Shown here: one piece after another, positions 41,927 through 50,935 of the stretch
How positions within the stretch are numbered: the first letter of the stretch is position 1
Layout of the letters: the number at the start of each line of letters is the position of its first letter
Source of the DNA: Caulobacter sp.
GTDB taxonomy: Bacteria > Pseudomonadota > Alphaproteobacteria > Caulobacterales > Caulobacteraceae
Assembly: GCA_030680355.1 (NCBI GenBank)
Contig: JAUXVF010000022.1
Location: 124,001-188,000, forward strand
DNA: 64,000 nucleotides
Reading direction: 5' to 3'
Made by a program: the position numbers and the translations under genes
Notes under the pieces: model-generated
What the model saw: the letters and a program-made list of their open reading frames with translations, nothing else
Database searches by the model: none
Told to the model about the DNA's origin: nothing

Positions 41927-42730
41927 CTAGCCGTCGCCGGCCTCGGCGCCGCCCATGTCGAGGCCGGCCAGACGGGCCAGCTCCCGCGGGTTTTCTATGC
42001 GCAGGCTGTGAAGGGTCAGTAGCCGGATCACGCCGCGGGTCTTCAGTCGGGTGGTGACCCGGCTCACCGTCTCCGTCGTCAGGCCCAGATAGTCGGCGAT
42101 CTCGGCGCGGGTCATGGGCAGATGGACGATCTTGCCATCGCCGCCGGCCCGCCGGCCGCGCGCCGCGAGATCGGCGAGGAAGGTGGCCAGCCGCTCGACC
42201 GCCGTCTTGCGGCCCAGCAGCAGGATCTGGTTGTGGGCGGCGGCCAGCTCGTCGGAGGTGCGCTCAAGCAACGCGGCCTCGAGGTCCGGCAATTCGGCGA
42301 GAAGCTTTCGGTAGCTCTTGCGGGAAAACCGGCAGGCGGTTCCCGCCGAAATGGCCTCGGCGGAAAAGGGGTACCGGTCGCCGGTCGCCAGGCCGAGGAA
42401 ATCGCCGGGGAACAGGAAGCCGACGATCTGGCGCCGTCCGTCGGACATCAGCTTGTAGACCCGCACCGCGCCGGCGGTGATGTTGAACAGATGGACGGCC
42501 GGGTCGCCCTCCCGCACCAGGATGTCCCGGGCGGAGAAGGTTTCATGCTCGGCGAGCTGGTCAAGCCGCCGCAGACCTTCATCGCCCAGCACGCCGCAGA
42601 CGCTCAGCTGCCGCGCGGCGCAGTCATGGCAGGGACCGACGCGGCCCTCGTGCTGACAGTCCGCCGGTTCCGGGGCTTCACGTCTGCCGTTGCCCGCGAA
42701 CCGACTGTCGAGGCGGGACAAAGCCACCAA
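41927..42730 (-). CDS. fnrL: FNR-type oxygen-sensing Crp-family regulator
   Basis: 267 residues. The N-terminus holds Cys25, Cys34, Cys37 and Cys45 (DCQHEGRVGPCHDC...SVC) and the core has Cys133 (SAGTACRF): enough to form the O2-labile [4Fe-4S] cluster of FNR/FnrL proteins. Then follow the beta roll (VHLFNITAGAVRVYKLMSDGRRQIVGFLFPGDFLGLATG) and the HTH (MTRAEIADYLGLTTETVSRVTTRLK). Under low oxygen the dimer binds TTGAT-N4-ATCAA. The start is TTG 42730 or GTG 42727; it directly follows the stop of the small membrane protein gene at 42731, so both form an operon beginning near the box at 43036-43049. Confidence 0.87.
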   Translation of the reverse strand: MVALSRLDSRFAGNGRREAPEPADCQHEGRVGPCHDCAARQLSVCGVLGDEGLRRLDQLAEHETFSARDILVREGDPAVHLFNITAGAVRVYKLMSDGRRQIVGFLFPGDFLGLATGDRYPFSAEAISAGTACRFSRKSYRKLLAELPDLEAALLERTSDELAAAHNQILLLGRKTAVERLATFLADLAARGRRAGGDGKIVHLPMTRAEIADYLGLTTETVSRVTTRLKTRGVIRLLTLHSLRIENPRELARLAGLDMGGAEAGDG

Positions 42731-42982
42731 TCAACGCCGCCGGGTCTGGCGAAGGACAAGGCTCGCGACGCCGGCCAGGGCGACAGCGGTCAGGGCCGCC
42801 GCCGGCCAGCACAGGGCGCAATGGCCGAACAGGCTTCCATCCTCGCCGCAGATCTGTCCGTAGGCGGTCAGCCGCGGCCATTCCCGCACCAGTACCGCCA
42901 GCCACAGCGCCAGGGCGCCGGCGGCGGCATGCAGGGTGATGGTCTCCAGAGGCAGGGCTCTGTTCAGGGCGCGGGCGGGCAT
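42731..42982 (-). CDS. small membrane protein, possibly DUF2946-like, upstream of fnrL
   Basis: 83 residues with two hydrophobic helices (AAGALALWLAVLV and CWPAAALTAVALAGVASLVL) joined by a loop with three cysteines (QICGEDGSLFGHCALCWP). The CxxC-like pair in the loop hints at metal or redox function; I cannot name the family with confidence. It reads into the FNR gene without a gap. The FNR/FixK box at 43036-43049 is 54 bases upstream of its ATG. Confidence 0.6.
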   Translation of the reverse strand: MPARALNRALPLETITLHAAAGALALWLAVLVREWPRLTAYGQICGEDGSLFGHCALCWPAAALTAVALAGVASLVLRQTRRR

Positions 42983-43035
42983 AGTCTACTCCTGACGGTC
43001 TTCAGGTCCTTTTCGGCCCACTGTCGCCCGGGGCC

Positions 43036-43049
43036 TTGATGCAAATCAA
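43036..43049. promoter_or_regulatory. FNR/FixK box shared by ccoN and the fnrL operon
   Basis: TTGATGCAAATCAA, a perfect TTGAT-N4-ATCAA. Its centre is 60 bases from the minus-strand ATG at 42982 and 65 bases from the ccoN ATG at 43108, so it can drive both directions. Confidence 0.88.
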
Positions 43050-43107
43050 CGCGGCCTTCACGATCCCCGCCTAGCTCAACCAGAGTTTAGCTGCGGGGCG
43101 CCCGAAT

Positions 43108-44754
43108 ATGAGTCAGGTTTCAACAACGGTGGACAGAGGTTCGCCGGGTGGTTCGGTTCTGCTGGTCCTCACGGTGCTGGGCGGCCTGCTCTTCGCCGTG
43201 GCCGCCGCCGCCACACATGACCCCCTGTTCCGCTTCCAGGCCTATATCTTCGTGGCGGCCGCGGTGCTGGGCGGCTTTGCGCTGACGGCCGCGATCAGTT
43301 CCGGTCAGCTGCGCGACGAGCCTGACAAATACATGGACGGCGTTGTTCGCGCCGGCGTCATCGCCACCATGTTCTGGGCCGCCGTCGGGATGCTGGTGGG
43401 GGTGTTCATCGCCACCCAGCTGTCCTGGCCCAACCTGTTCTATTTCCCGGAGGCCGGCTGGCTGAATTTTGGCCGCCTGCGGCCGCTGCACACTTCCGGC
43501 GTGATCTTCGCCTTCGGCGGCAACGCCCTGATCTGCACGTCCTTCTACGTCGTCCAGCGCACCTGCCGGGCGCGGCTGTTCGGCGGTGTGATGCCGTGGT
43601 TTGTGTTCTGGGGCTATCAGCTGTTCATCGTTCTGGCCGCCACCGGCTACCTGGCCGGCATCACCCAGTCGCGGGAATACGCCGAGCCGGAATGGTACGT
43701 GGACCTGTGGCTGACCATCGTCTGGGTCGCCTATCTGCTGGTCTTCCTGGGCACGCTGTGGAAGCGCCGCGAGCCGCATATCTATGTCGCCAACTGGTTC
43801 TACCTGGCCTTCATCGTCACGGTGGCCATGCTGCATATCGTCAACAACCTGGCCGTCCCGGTCGGGCTGCTGAACCATCACAGCTATTCGCTGTTCGCCG
43901 GCGTCCAGGACGCCCTGACCCAGTGGTGGTACGGCCACAACGCCGTCGGCTTCTTCCTGACCGCCGGCTTCCTGGGGATGATGTACTATTTCGTGCCCAA
44001 GCGGGTCGAACGGCCGGTCTACAGCTATCGCCTTTCGATCGTGCACTTCTGGTCGCTGATCTTCATCTACATCTGGGCTGGTCCCCACCACCTGCACTAC
44101 ACGGCCCTGCCGCAGTGGGCCCAGACCCTGGGCATGACCTTCTCGATCATGCTGTGGATGCCCAGCTGGGGCGGCATGATCAACGGCCTGATGACCCTGT
44201 CGGGGGCCTGGGACAAGCTGCGCACCGACCCGGTCGTGCGGATGATGGTCGTGGCCATCGCCTTCTACGGCATGTCCACCTTCGAGGGCCCGGTGATGGC
44301 CATCCGGGCCGTCAACGCCCTGAGCCACTACACCGACTGGACCATCGGCCACGTCCACTCCGGTGCGCTCGGCTGGGTCGGCTTTATCAGCTTCGGGGCC
44401 ATCTACTGCCTGGTGCCCTGGCTGTGGAAGAAGGAGGCGCTGTTCTCCAACCGGCTGGTGGAATGGCACTTCTGGATCTCGACCACCGGCATCCTGCTCT
44501 ACATCTGCGCGATGTGGGTCTCGGGCATCATGGAAGGCCTGATGTGGCGCGAATACACGCCGCAGGGCTTCCTGGCCTGGAGCTTCATCGAGACGGTTTC
44601 GGCCAAGCACGTCGAGAACGTCATCCGGATGGTTGGCGGTCTGATGTACCTCTCCGGCGTCCTCGTCATGATCTACAACCTGTGGCGCACGGTCAGGCTG
44701 CCGTCCGCCGAGCCCAGCGTCGCGTTGTCAGCGCCGCTTCCGGCAGCCGCTTGA
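43108..44754 (+). CDS. ccoN: cbb3-type cytochrome c oxidase subunit I
   Basis: 548 residues with at least twelve hydrophobic helices. Conserved CcoN features are [15 protein letters not shown] (low-spin haem ligand His), [23 protein letters not shown] (CuB ligand His), [20 protein letters not shown] (two CuB histidines) and [20 protein letters not shown] (haem ligands). It is the catalytic subunit of the high-affinity oxidase that reduces oxygen to water and pumps protons. The gene begins 59 bases after the FNR/FixK box and is first in ccoNOQP-GHIS. Confidence 0.97.
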   Translation: MSQVSTTVDRGSPGGSVLLVLTVLGGLLFAVAAAATHDPLFRFQAYIFVAAAVLGGFALTAAISSGQLRDEPDKYMDGVVRAGVIATMFWAAVGMLVGVFIATQLSWPNLFYFPEAGWLNFGRLRPLHTSGVIFAFGGNALICTSFYVVQRTCRARLFGGVMPWFVFWGYQLFIVLAATGYLAGITQSREYAEPEWYVDLWLTIVWVAYLLVFLGTLWKRREPHIYVANWFYLAFIVTVAMLHIVNNLAVPVGLLNHHSYSLFAGVQDALTQWWYGHNAVGFFLTAGFLGMMYYFVPKRVERPVYSYRLSIVHFWSLIFIYIWAGPHHLHYTALPQWAQTLGMTFSIMLWMPSWGGMINGLMTLSGAWDKLRTDPVVRMMVVAIAFYGMSTFEGPVMAIRAVNALSHYTDWTIGHVHSGALGWVGFISFGAIYCLVPWLWKKEALFSNRLVEWHFWISTTGILLYICAMWVSGIMEGLMWREYTPQGFLAWSFIETVSAKHVENVIRMVGGLMYLSGVLVMIYNLWRTVRLPSAEPSVALSAPLPAAA

Positions 44755-44764
44755 GGACCGCGCC

Positions 44765-45508
44765 ATGAGCATCTGGAAACACCACGGAAAATTCGAGCGT
44801 CACTCGCTGGCCCTGGTCATCGGCATCCTGCTGGTGGTCTCGGTCGGCGGGCTGGTCGAAATCGCGCCGCTGTTCTGGCTGGAAAGCACGATCGAGAAGG
44901 TGAAGGGCGTGCGGCCCTACACCCCGCTCGAACAGACCGGCCGCGACATCTATGTCCGCGAGGGCTGCTACGTCTGCCATTCGCAGATGATCCGTCCCCT
45001 GAGGGATGAGGTCGAGCGTTATGGCCCCTACAGCCTGGCGGCCGAGAGCATGTACGACCACCCCTTCCAATGGGGCTCCAAGCGCACCGGTCCCGACCTT
45101 GCCCGGGTCGGCGGCAAATATTCCGACAGCTGGCACCGCGACCACCTGATCGACCCCCGGTCGGTGGTTCCGGAATCGGTGATGCCGCCCTACGCCTTCA
45201 TGGCCGACAAGGACCTGTCGCTGCGCGACGTCCAGGATCGCATGCGCGCCCTGACCGCCGTCGGCGTGCCCTACACCCAGGACCAGATCGACTCGGCCAG
45301 GGCCGACATGGAGGCCCAGGCCGATCCGTTCTCGGCCGACGGGCCGGCCTTGCGCAAACGCTATGGCGAAAAGGTCGTCAGCCGCGATTTTGACGGCGAT
45401 CCCGAGCGGCTGACCGAGCTGGACGCCCTGATCGCCTATCTGCAGATGCTCGGCACCCTGGTCGACTTCAGCACCTATCAGGCGGCCGCGCCCGCCAACG
45501 AACGCTAG
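44765..45508 (+). CDS. ccoO: cbb3-type cytochrome c oxidase subunit II (mono-haem)
   Basis: 247 residues: one N-terminal transmembrane helix ([24 protein letters not shown]) and a periplasmic c-type cytochrome with the CXXCH site CYVCH ([16 protein letters not shown]) and a Met ligand region [12 protein letters not shown]. It passes electrons from CcoP to CcoN. It starts ten bases after ccoN. Confidence 0.97.
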   Translation: MSIWKHHGKFERHSLALVIGILLVVSVGGLVEIAPLFWLESTIEKVKGVRPYTPLEQTGRDIYVREGCYVCHSQMIRPLRDEVERYGPYSLAAESMYDHPFQWGSKRTGPDLARVGGKYSDSWHRDHLIDPRSVVPESVMPPYAFMADKDLSLRDVQDRMRALTAVGVPYTQDQIDSARADMEAQADPFSADGPALRKRYGEKVVSRDFDGDPERLTELDALIAYLQMLGTLVDFSTYQAAAPANER

Positions 45509-45520
45509 GGGGGCGGACTG

Positions 45521-45676
45521 ATGACCTACGAAACCGTCGCCCGCATCGCCCAGCAGGGAGGGCTGATCTATTTCGGCCTGATCTTCCTGGTCGGCATCGC
45601 CTACGCACTCTGGCCGAAGAACCGCGAGGCGTTCGACCGCGCCGCCCGCCTGCCCCTCGAGGAGGACGACCTATGA
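45521..45676 (+). CDS. ccoQ: CcoQ-type small subunit of cbb3 oxidase
   Basis: 51 residues with one transmembrane helix (LIYFGLIFLVGIAYALW) and an acidic tail (FDRAARLPLEEDDL), the CcoQ/FixQ layout. CcoQ stabilises the oxidase complex. It lies between ccoO and ccoP; its stop overlaps the ccoP ATG by four bases. Confidence 0.92.
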   Translation: MTYETVARIAQQGGLIYFGLIFLVGIAYALWPKNREAFDRAARLPLEEDDL

Positions 45677-46542
45677 CGGGCGAGAACCGTGAAACCGACG
45701 CCGTCACCGGCGTTGAGACCACCGGCCACGAGTGGGACGGTATCCGTGAGCTGGACAATCCCCTGCCGCGCTGGTGGCTGTGGGTGTTCTGGGCCTGCGT
45801 GCTGTTCTCGATCGGCTACTGGGTGGCCATGCCGGCCTGGCCGGGCGTCAGCGGCTACACCAAGGGCCTGCTGGGACAGTCCGATCGCCGCGAAGTCGCC
45901 GCCTCGCTGGTCGACTTGCGCGCCCTGCGCGGCGCCGAGTCCGGCCGGCTGACCTCGGCCAGCCTCGAGCAGATCGAACAGGACCCGGAGCTGCAGACCT
46001 ACGCCCTGGCCCTGGGTCAGTCGGTGTTCGGCGACAACTGCGCCACCTGCCACGGCGCGGGCGGGGCCGGCGCCAAGGGCTACGCCAATCTGCGCGACGA
46101 CGTCTGGCTCTGGGGCGGCTCGCTCGAGGACATCCGCCACACGATCGAATTCGGCATCCGCAGCGAGGATCCGCAGACCCGGATGTCGGCCATGCCAGCC
46201 TTCGGTCGCGACGGCCTCTTGCAGCCGGCCCAGGTCGCCGACCTGACTGAGTATGTCGTGGGCCTGTCGGGCCGTCCGGCCAGCAAGGCGGCCGTGGCCC
46301 GCGCCGCGCCGGTGTTCGCCGAACAGTGCGTCAGCTGCCATGGCCCCGCCGGCAAGGGCGACCAGGCGGTCGGGGCGCCCGACCTGACCGACGGCGACTG
46401 GCTGTACGGCAGCGACCGGGCCTCGATCTCGGCACAGATTCACAATGGACGCGGCGGCGTCATGCCGGCCTGGGGGCGTCGTTTCGATCCCCAGACCATC
46501 AAGGCGCTTGCGGTCTACATCCACGCCAATTCCGGTCAGTAG
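45673..46542 (+). CDS. ccoP: cbb3-type cytochrome c oxidase subunit III (di-haem)
   Basis: 289 residues. An N-terminal domain with the WDGIRELDNPLPRWWLWVFW signature and one helix precede two cytochrome c domains with haem sites CATCH (about residue 120) and CVSCH (about residue 218) and Met ligand segments AMPAFGRDG and GVMPAWGRR. CcoP receives electrons from soluble or membrane cytochrome c and passes them to CcoO. Confidence 0.97.
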   Translation: MTGENRETDAVTGVETTGHEWDGIRELDNPLPRWWLWVFWACVLFSIGYWVAMPAWPGVSGYTKGLLGQSDRREVAASLVDLRALRGAESGRLTSASLEQIEQDPELQTYALALGQSVFGDNCATCHGAGGAGAKGYANLRDDVWLWGGSLEDIRHTIEFGIRSEDPQTRMSAMPAFGRDGLLQPAQVADLTEYVVGLSGRPASKAAVARAAPVFAEQCVSCHGPAGKGDQAVGAPDLTDGDWLYGSDRASISAQIHNGRGGVMPAWGRRFDPQTIKALAVYIHANSGQ

Positions 46543-46544
46543 TC

Positions 46545-48053
46545 ATGACCGTCGTGATTGATCGGACCACGCCCCCCAGCGCGGCCAATGGCCCGGGTCC
46601 GGTCAGTGCTGCCGCCCTGGCTCGCCGCAAGGCGAGTCAGGGGGGTGGTGGTCTCTACAAGGCCCGCGTCCCCATCTATCCCAAGCTGGTCCATGGCCGC
46701 TGGCGGACGATCAAATGGGCGCTGCTGGTCGCCATGCTGGCGGTCTACTACGTCGTGCCCTGGATCCGCTGGGACCGTCCCGGCGGCCTGCCCGACCAGG
46801 CCGTGCTCGTCGATTTCACCGGCCGGCGGTTCTATTTCTTCTTCATCCAGCTCTGGCCGCAGGAGGTCTATTTCATCACCGGGCTGCTGGTGATGGGGGC
46901 CCTGGCCCTGTTCCTGATCACGGCCCTGTTCGGGCGGCTGTGGTGCGGCTACGCCTGCCCGCAGACGGTCTGGACCGATCTGTTCATCGCCGTCGAGCGT
47001 CTGTTCGAAGGCGACCGCAACGCCCGCATGAAGCTCGACGCGGCGCCGCTGTCGTTCAACAAGATCTGGCGCAAGACCGGCAAACACATGGTCTGGCTGG
47101 GCATCGCCTTCGGCACCGGGGGGGCGTGGATCTTCTATTTCCATGACGCCCCGACCCTGATCCGGACCTTCTGGACCGGCACGGCGCCCCTGACCGCCTA
47201 TATCTCCTGCTCGATCCTGACGGCGACGACCTATGTCTTCGCCGGCACCATGCGCGAGCAGGTCTGCACCTATATGTGCCCCTGGCCGCGCATCCAGGGC
47301 GCGATGCTCGACGAGCACTCCCTGCAGGTCACCTATCTGCGTGATCGCGGCGAGCCGCGCGGGCCGCACAAGAAGAGCGAGACCTGGGAGGGACGCGGCG
47401 ACTGCATCGACTGCAACCAGTGCGTCGTGGTCTGCCCGACAGGCATCGATATCCGGGACGGCTCGCAGCTGGAATGCATCAACTGCGGCCTCTGCGTCGA
47501 CGCTTGCGACGAGGTGATGGTCAAGATCGGCCGGCCGACCGGGCTGATCGCCTATGACACCGACTCCGCCGTCGTCGACCGCGAGTGCGGCCGCAAGCCC
47601 GAGTATCCGGTCGTGCGGGCGCGAACAGTGTTCTACGGCGTCGCCCTGGCCGCGCTCAGCGCTCTGATGATCTGGGGGCTGACCCACCGCAGCGCCGTCG
47701 ACCTGCATGTCCTGCGCGACCGTAATCCGACCTTTATCCGGCTGCACGACGGGTCGATCCGCAACGCCTACACCCTGAAGATCACCAACCGCAGCTTCGA
47801 GACCCAGGAGTTCGAGATCGCCTTCGACGGTCTCGACGACGTTATGCTCAAGGCGCCGGGCGGCGCGGCCTCGGCCAGCGCCCTGAAGGTGGCCGTCGCC
47901 CCCGACGAGGTTCGGGCCGTGCGGGTCTTCGTCACCGCCAGGGCGGCCGCCCTGACCGCGTCCAACCTGCCGGTGGCCTTCACCGTCCGCTCCCCCGCCG
48001 GCGAGGTCGCCGCCGGCACCAACTTCCTGTCCGGAGACGCGAACGCCCGATGA
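46545..48053 (+). CDS. ccoG: CcoG (FixG/RdxA) cytochrome c oxidase accessory protein
   Basis: 502 residues from the ATG at 46545; a longer in-frame extension to 46326 lies inside ccoP and is not used. Several transmembrane helices, the conserved CGYACPQTVWTDLF and CTYMCPWPRIQGAM motifs, and two ferredoxin-type [4Fe-4S] sites (CIDCNQCVVVCP and CINCGLCVDACDE). The C-terminal periplasmic part is an Ig-like FixG domain. CcoG reduces copper during assembly of the CuB centre. It follows ccoP by two bases and overlaps ccoH. Confidence 0.95.
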   Translation: MTVVIDRTTPPSAANGPGPVSAAALARRKASQGGGGLYKARVPIYPKLVHGRWRTIKWALLVAMLAVYYVVPWIRWDRPGGLPDQAVLVDFTGRRFYFFFIQLWPQEVYFITGLLVMGALALFLITALFGRLWCGYACPQTVWTDLFIAVERLFEGDRNARMKLDAAPLSFNKIWRKTGKHMVWLGIAFGTGGAWIFYFHDAPTLIRTFWTGTAPLTAYISCSILTATTYVFAGTMREQVCTYMCPWPRIQGAMLDEHSLQVTYLRDRGEPRGPHKKSETWEGRGDCIDCNQCVVVCPTGIDIRDGSQLECINCGLCVDACDEVMVKIGRPTGLIAYDTDSAVVDRECGRKPEYPVVRARTVFYGVALAALSALMIWGLTHRSAVDLHVLRDRNPTFIRLHDGSIRNAYTLKITNRSFETQEFEIAFDGLDDVMLKAPGGAASASALKVAVAPDEVRAVRVFVTARAAALTASNLPVAFTVRSPAGEVAAGTNFLSGDANAR

Positions 48054-48538
48054 CCCAGAGCGCCGAAAAGCCCGCCTTCACCATCAAGGGCCGCCATGTG
48101 CTGATCGCCCTGGTGCTGTTCTTCGGCCTGATCGCCGCCGTCGACGGCTATTTCATCAGCCTGGCCGTCAAGACCTTCTCCGGCCAGGTGGCCAAGAACC
48201 CCTATGAGGCGGGGCTGGTCTACAACCGCACCCTGGCCCAGCGGGAGCGGGAAGCGGCCCTGGGCTGGACCGCCACGGTGGAGCGGCTGGACGGCGACGT
48301 CATCGCCGTGCGGGTCTCCGACCGCGCCGGGGCGCCGTTGGACGGGCTGTCGGTCACCGCGACCCTCGAGCGACCGGCCACCAGCAAGGGTCAACGCACG
48401 CTGAGTTTCGCGGGCGCCGGTCCAGGCCTCTACCGCGCCAACGCCGCCCCCCTGGACGGCGCCTGGGACGTTCACGCGACGATCCGCGGCCCGGGCGACG
48501 CGCTGTTCGAGGCCGACCGGCGACTGGTGTCGCCGTGA
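48050..48538 (+). CDS. ccoH: CcoH (FixH) cbb3 oxidase assembly protein
   Basis: 162 residues: one N-terminal transmembrane helix (VLIALVLFFGLIAAVDGYFISLA) and a periplasmic beta-rich domain with the FixH signature KNPYEAGLVYNRTLAQREREAALGW. FixH helps to assemble or stabilise cbb3 oxidase. Its ends overlap ccoG and ccoI by four bases each. Confidence 0.93.
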   Translation: MTQSAEKPAFTIKGRHVLIALVLFFGLIAAVDGYFISLAVKTFSGQVAKNPYEAGLVYNRTLAQREREAALGWTATVERLDGDVIAVRVSDRAGAPLDGLSVTATLERPATSKGQRTLSFAGAGPGLYRANAAPLDGAWDVHATIRGPGDALFEADRRLVSP

Positions 48539-50709
48539 GTCTGGCCCTCGCCCCGCGCGATCTATCCGCCTTCGTCACGCATGACGGATCGGACGAAGGG
48601 CGGGTGGAGCTGCTGGTCACCGGGGCCCGCTGCGCCGGCTGCATGGGCAAGATCGAACGGGCCGCGGCCGCCGCGCCCGGCGTCTCCGCCGCCCGGTTCA
48701 ACCTGACCACCGGCAAGCTCAGCGTCCGCTTCTCCGGTCGCGATGGCGACCCTGGCGTCATCGTCAGCGCCCTCGAGAAGCTGGGCTACCCCGCCATACC
48801 CTTCGACCCGGGCGCGGCGGCGGCCAGCCATGAGCGCGAAGGCCGGACCCTGGCCCTGGCCCTCGGCGTCGCCGCTTTCGGGGCCGGGAACACCATGATG
48901 TTCTCGGTGCCGATCTGGGCCGGCTTCTTCGATCAGGAGCTGACGCCGGCGGCGCGGGAGCTGATGTACTGGTTCACGGCGGCCATCGCGACGCCCTGCG
49001 CCCTCTACGCCGGCATGCCCTTCTTCCGGTCGGCCTGGGCCTCGCTGCGGCGGGGACAGGCCAACATGGACGTGCCGATCTCCATCGGCGTCCTGCTGAC
49101 CCTGGCGGTCAGCTTCTCCGAAGTCATCCAGGGCGGCCCGCACGCCTATTTCGACGCCGCCGTCACCCTGGTCTTCCTGCTGCTGATCGGCCGATATCTC
49201 GATCACAAGCTGCGCGCCCGGGCTCGCAGCGCGGCCCGCGACCTGTTGGCGCTCCAGGTCCCGGTCGCCGTCCGCCTGGACATCGCCGGCGGCGAGCGCG
49301 CCGTGCCGGTCGCCGATATCGAGGTCGGCGACGCCCTCGTCGTCGCGCCGGGCGATCGCATTCCCGTCGACGCCACCGTCGAGTCCGGCCTGTCCGAGCT
49401 CGACAACGCCCTGATCACCGGCGAGACGGCCGCCGCCGAGGCCCGGCCCGGCGTCGTCGTCCACGCCGGGGCGCTCAACCTGTCCGGCCGACTGGTGCTG
49501 CGCGCCCGCGCCCGCTCGGAGGATTCGGCCGTCGCCGCCATCGCCCGGTTGATGGAGGCCGGGGCCCAGAGCCGCTCGGCCTATGTCCAGCTCGCCGACA
49601 AGGCGGCGGCCCTCTATGTGCCGGTGGTCCACAGCCTGGCCCTGCTGACCTTTGTCGGCGGCTGGGCCCTGGGGCTGGGGCCGCGCGAGGCCCTGCTGCG
49701 CGCCGCGGCGGTGCTGATCGTCACCTGCCCCTGCGCCCTGGGACTGGCCGTGCCGGCGGTACAGGTCGTGGCCTCCGGCCGGTTGTTCCGCAAGGGCGTG
49801 CTGGTCAAGACCGGCGCGGCGCTCGAGCGTCTGGCCGAGGTCGACCATGTGGTGTTCGACAAGACCGGCGTGCTGACCGAGGGGCGGCCGCGGCTGGTCA
49901 ACGCTTCGCCGGCCATGGCGGCCATGGCCGCGCCGCTGGCCCGCGCCTCGCGCCATCCCCTGGCCCGCGCCCTCGTGGCGGCGGCCGGCGACGGCCCCGT
50001 GGCGGGCGATGTCGTCGAGGCCGCCGGCCTGGGCGTCGAGGGCCTCATCGACGGACGCCGGGCCCGGCTGGGCCGCGCCGTCTATCTGGGTGTCGAGTCG
50101 CCGCAGGCCGGCGACACCGAGCTGTGGTTCGGCTTCGACGGCGACACCCGGATCCGGTTTGTGTTCGAAGATCAGCTGCGCCCTGACGCTGCCCAGGCGG
50201 TGGCCGCCCTCCAGGGTCTGGGTCTGTCTGTGGAAATCCTGTCGGGCGACGTGGACGGGCCGGTCCGCCGCGCCGCCGCCGCGGTGGGGGTCGACCACTA
50301 CCGGGCCGGCCTGACCCCGTTCGAGAAGGTGGCCGTGCTGGATGATCTGAAGGCGTCGGGACGCCGGGTGCTGATGGTCGGCGACGGGCTCAATGACGCC
50401 GCCGCCCTGGCCCGCGCCCACGCCTCGATGGCGCCGGGCTCGGCCGTCGACGCCAGCCAGAACGCCGCCGACCTGGTGTTCTCGAGCGGCGACCTGGCGG
50501 TCATTCCCTTCAGCGTCCGCATCGCCCGCGCCGCCCGCAAACGGGCGCTGGAGAATTTCGCCTTCTCCGCCCTCTACAATGTGGTCGCCGCGCCGGCGGC
50601 CATCTTCGGTCTGATCAATCCGCTGATCGCGGCCATCGCCATGTCGGGCTCGTCGCTGGTGGTGACGCTGAACGCCCTGCGCATGAATCTGACGGCGCCG
50701 CGCTCATGA
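48535..50709 (+). CDS. ccoI: CcoI (FixI) copper-transporting P-type ATPase
   Basis: 724 residues. A heavy-metal-associated domain with TGARCAGCMGKIERA lies at about residues 23-85, then eight membrane helices with the metal-channel motif TCPCALGLAVPA, the actuator ITGETAAAEA, the phosphorylation motif DKTGVLTEG (Asp442) and the hinge MVGDGLNDAAAL. It is the copper exporter to the periplasm needed to metallate cbb3. Unusual: the otherwise nearly invariant DKTGTLT has Val in place of the second Thr (codon 49870-49872). Overlaps ccoH and ccoS. Confidence 0.95.
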   Translation: MSLALAPRDLSAFVTHDGSDEGRVELLVTGARCAGCMGKIERAAAAAPGVSAARFNLTTGKLSVRFSGRDGDPGVIVSALEKLGYPAIPFDPGAAAASHEREGRTLALALGVAAFGAGNTMMFSVPIWAGFFDQELTPAARELMYWFTAAIATPCALYAGMPFFRSAWASLRRGQANMDVPISIGVLLTLAVSFSEVIQGGPHAYFDAAVTLVFLLLIGRYLDHKLRARARSAARDLLALQVPVAVRLDIAGGERAVPVADIEVGDALVVAPGDRIPVDATVESGLSELDNALITGETAAAEARPGVVVHAGALNLSGRLVLRARARSEDSAVAAIARLMEAGAQSRSAYVQLADKAAALYVPVVHSLALLTFVGGWALGLGPREALLRAAAVLIVTCPCALGLAVPAVQVVASGRLFRKGVLVKTGAALERLAEVDHVVFDKTGVLTEGRPRLVNASPAMAAMAAPLARASRHPLARALVAAAGDGPVAGDVVEAAGLGVEGLIDGRRARLGRAVYLGVESPQAGDTELWFGFDGDTRIRFVFEDQLRPDAAQAVAALQGLGLSVEILSGDVDGPVRRAAAAVGVDHYRAGLTPFEKVAVLDDLKASGRRVLMVGDGLNDAAALARAHASMAPGSAVDASQNAADLVFSSGDLAVIPFSVRIARAARKRALENFAFSALYNVVAAPAAIFGLINPLIAAIAMSGSSLVVTLNALRMNLTAPRS

Positions 50710-50870
50710 CCATCGTCCTGTTCCTGGCCCCGTTCTCCCTGTTGCTGGCCCTGGGCGGGCTGGGCGCCTTCTGGTGGACGATCCGGTCGGGTCAATATGA
50801 CGACCCGCGGGGCGACGCCGAACGTATCCTCGAAGACCATCTGGCCGAGGGCCCCAACGACGAGGCTTGA
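50706..50870 (+). CDS. ccoS: CcoS (FixS) cbb3 oxidase maturation protein
   Basis: 54 residues: one transmembrane helix (LFLAPFSLLLALGGLGAFWW) followed by the conserved SGQYDDPRGDAERIL segment, diagnostic of FixS. Required for insertion of cofactors in CcoN. It overlaps ccoI by four bases and its stop codon lies inside the FNR/FixK box 50867-50880. Confidence 0.95.
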   Translation: MTIVLFLAPFSLLLALGGLGAFWWTIRSGQYDDPRGDAERILEDHLAEGPNDEA

Positions 50871-50880
50871 TCCAGATCAG
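50867..50880. promoter_or_regulatory. FNR/FixK-like box before hemN
   Basis: TTGATCCAGATCAG, one mismatch from TTGAT-N4-ATCAA, overlapping the ccoS stop and about 60 bases before the hemN start. Confidence 0.72.
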
Positions 50881-50935
50881 CGCCATGGCGCGCGGCGTGG
50901 GTGATCTGGGAGGATCACCGACCGGATGCCTCGCG

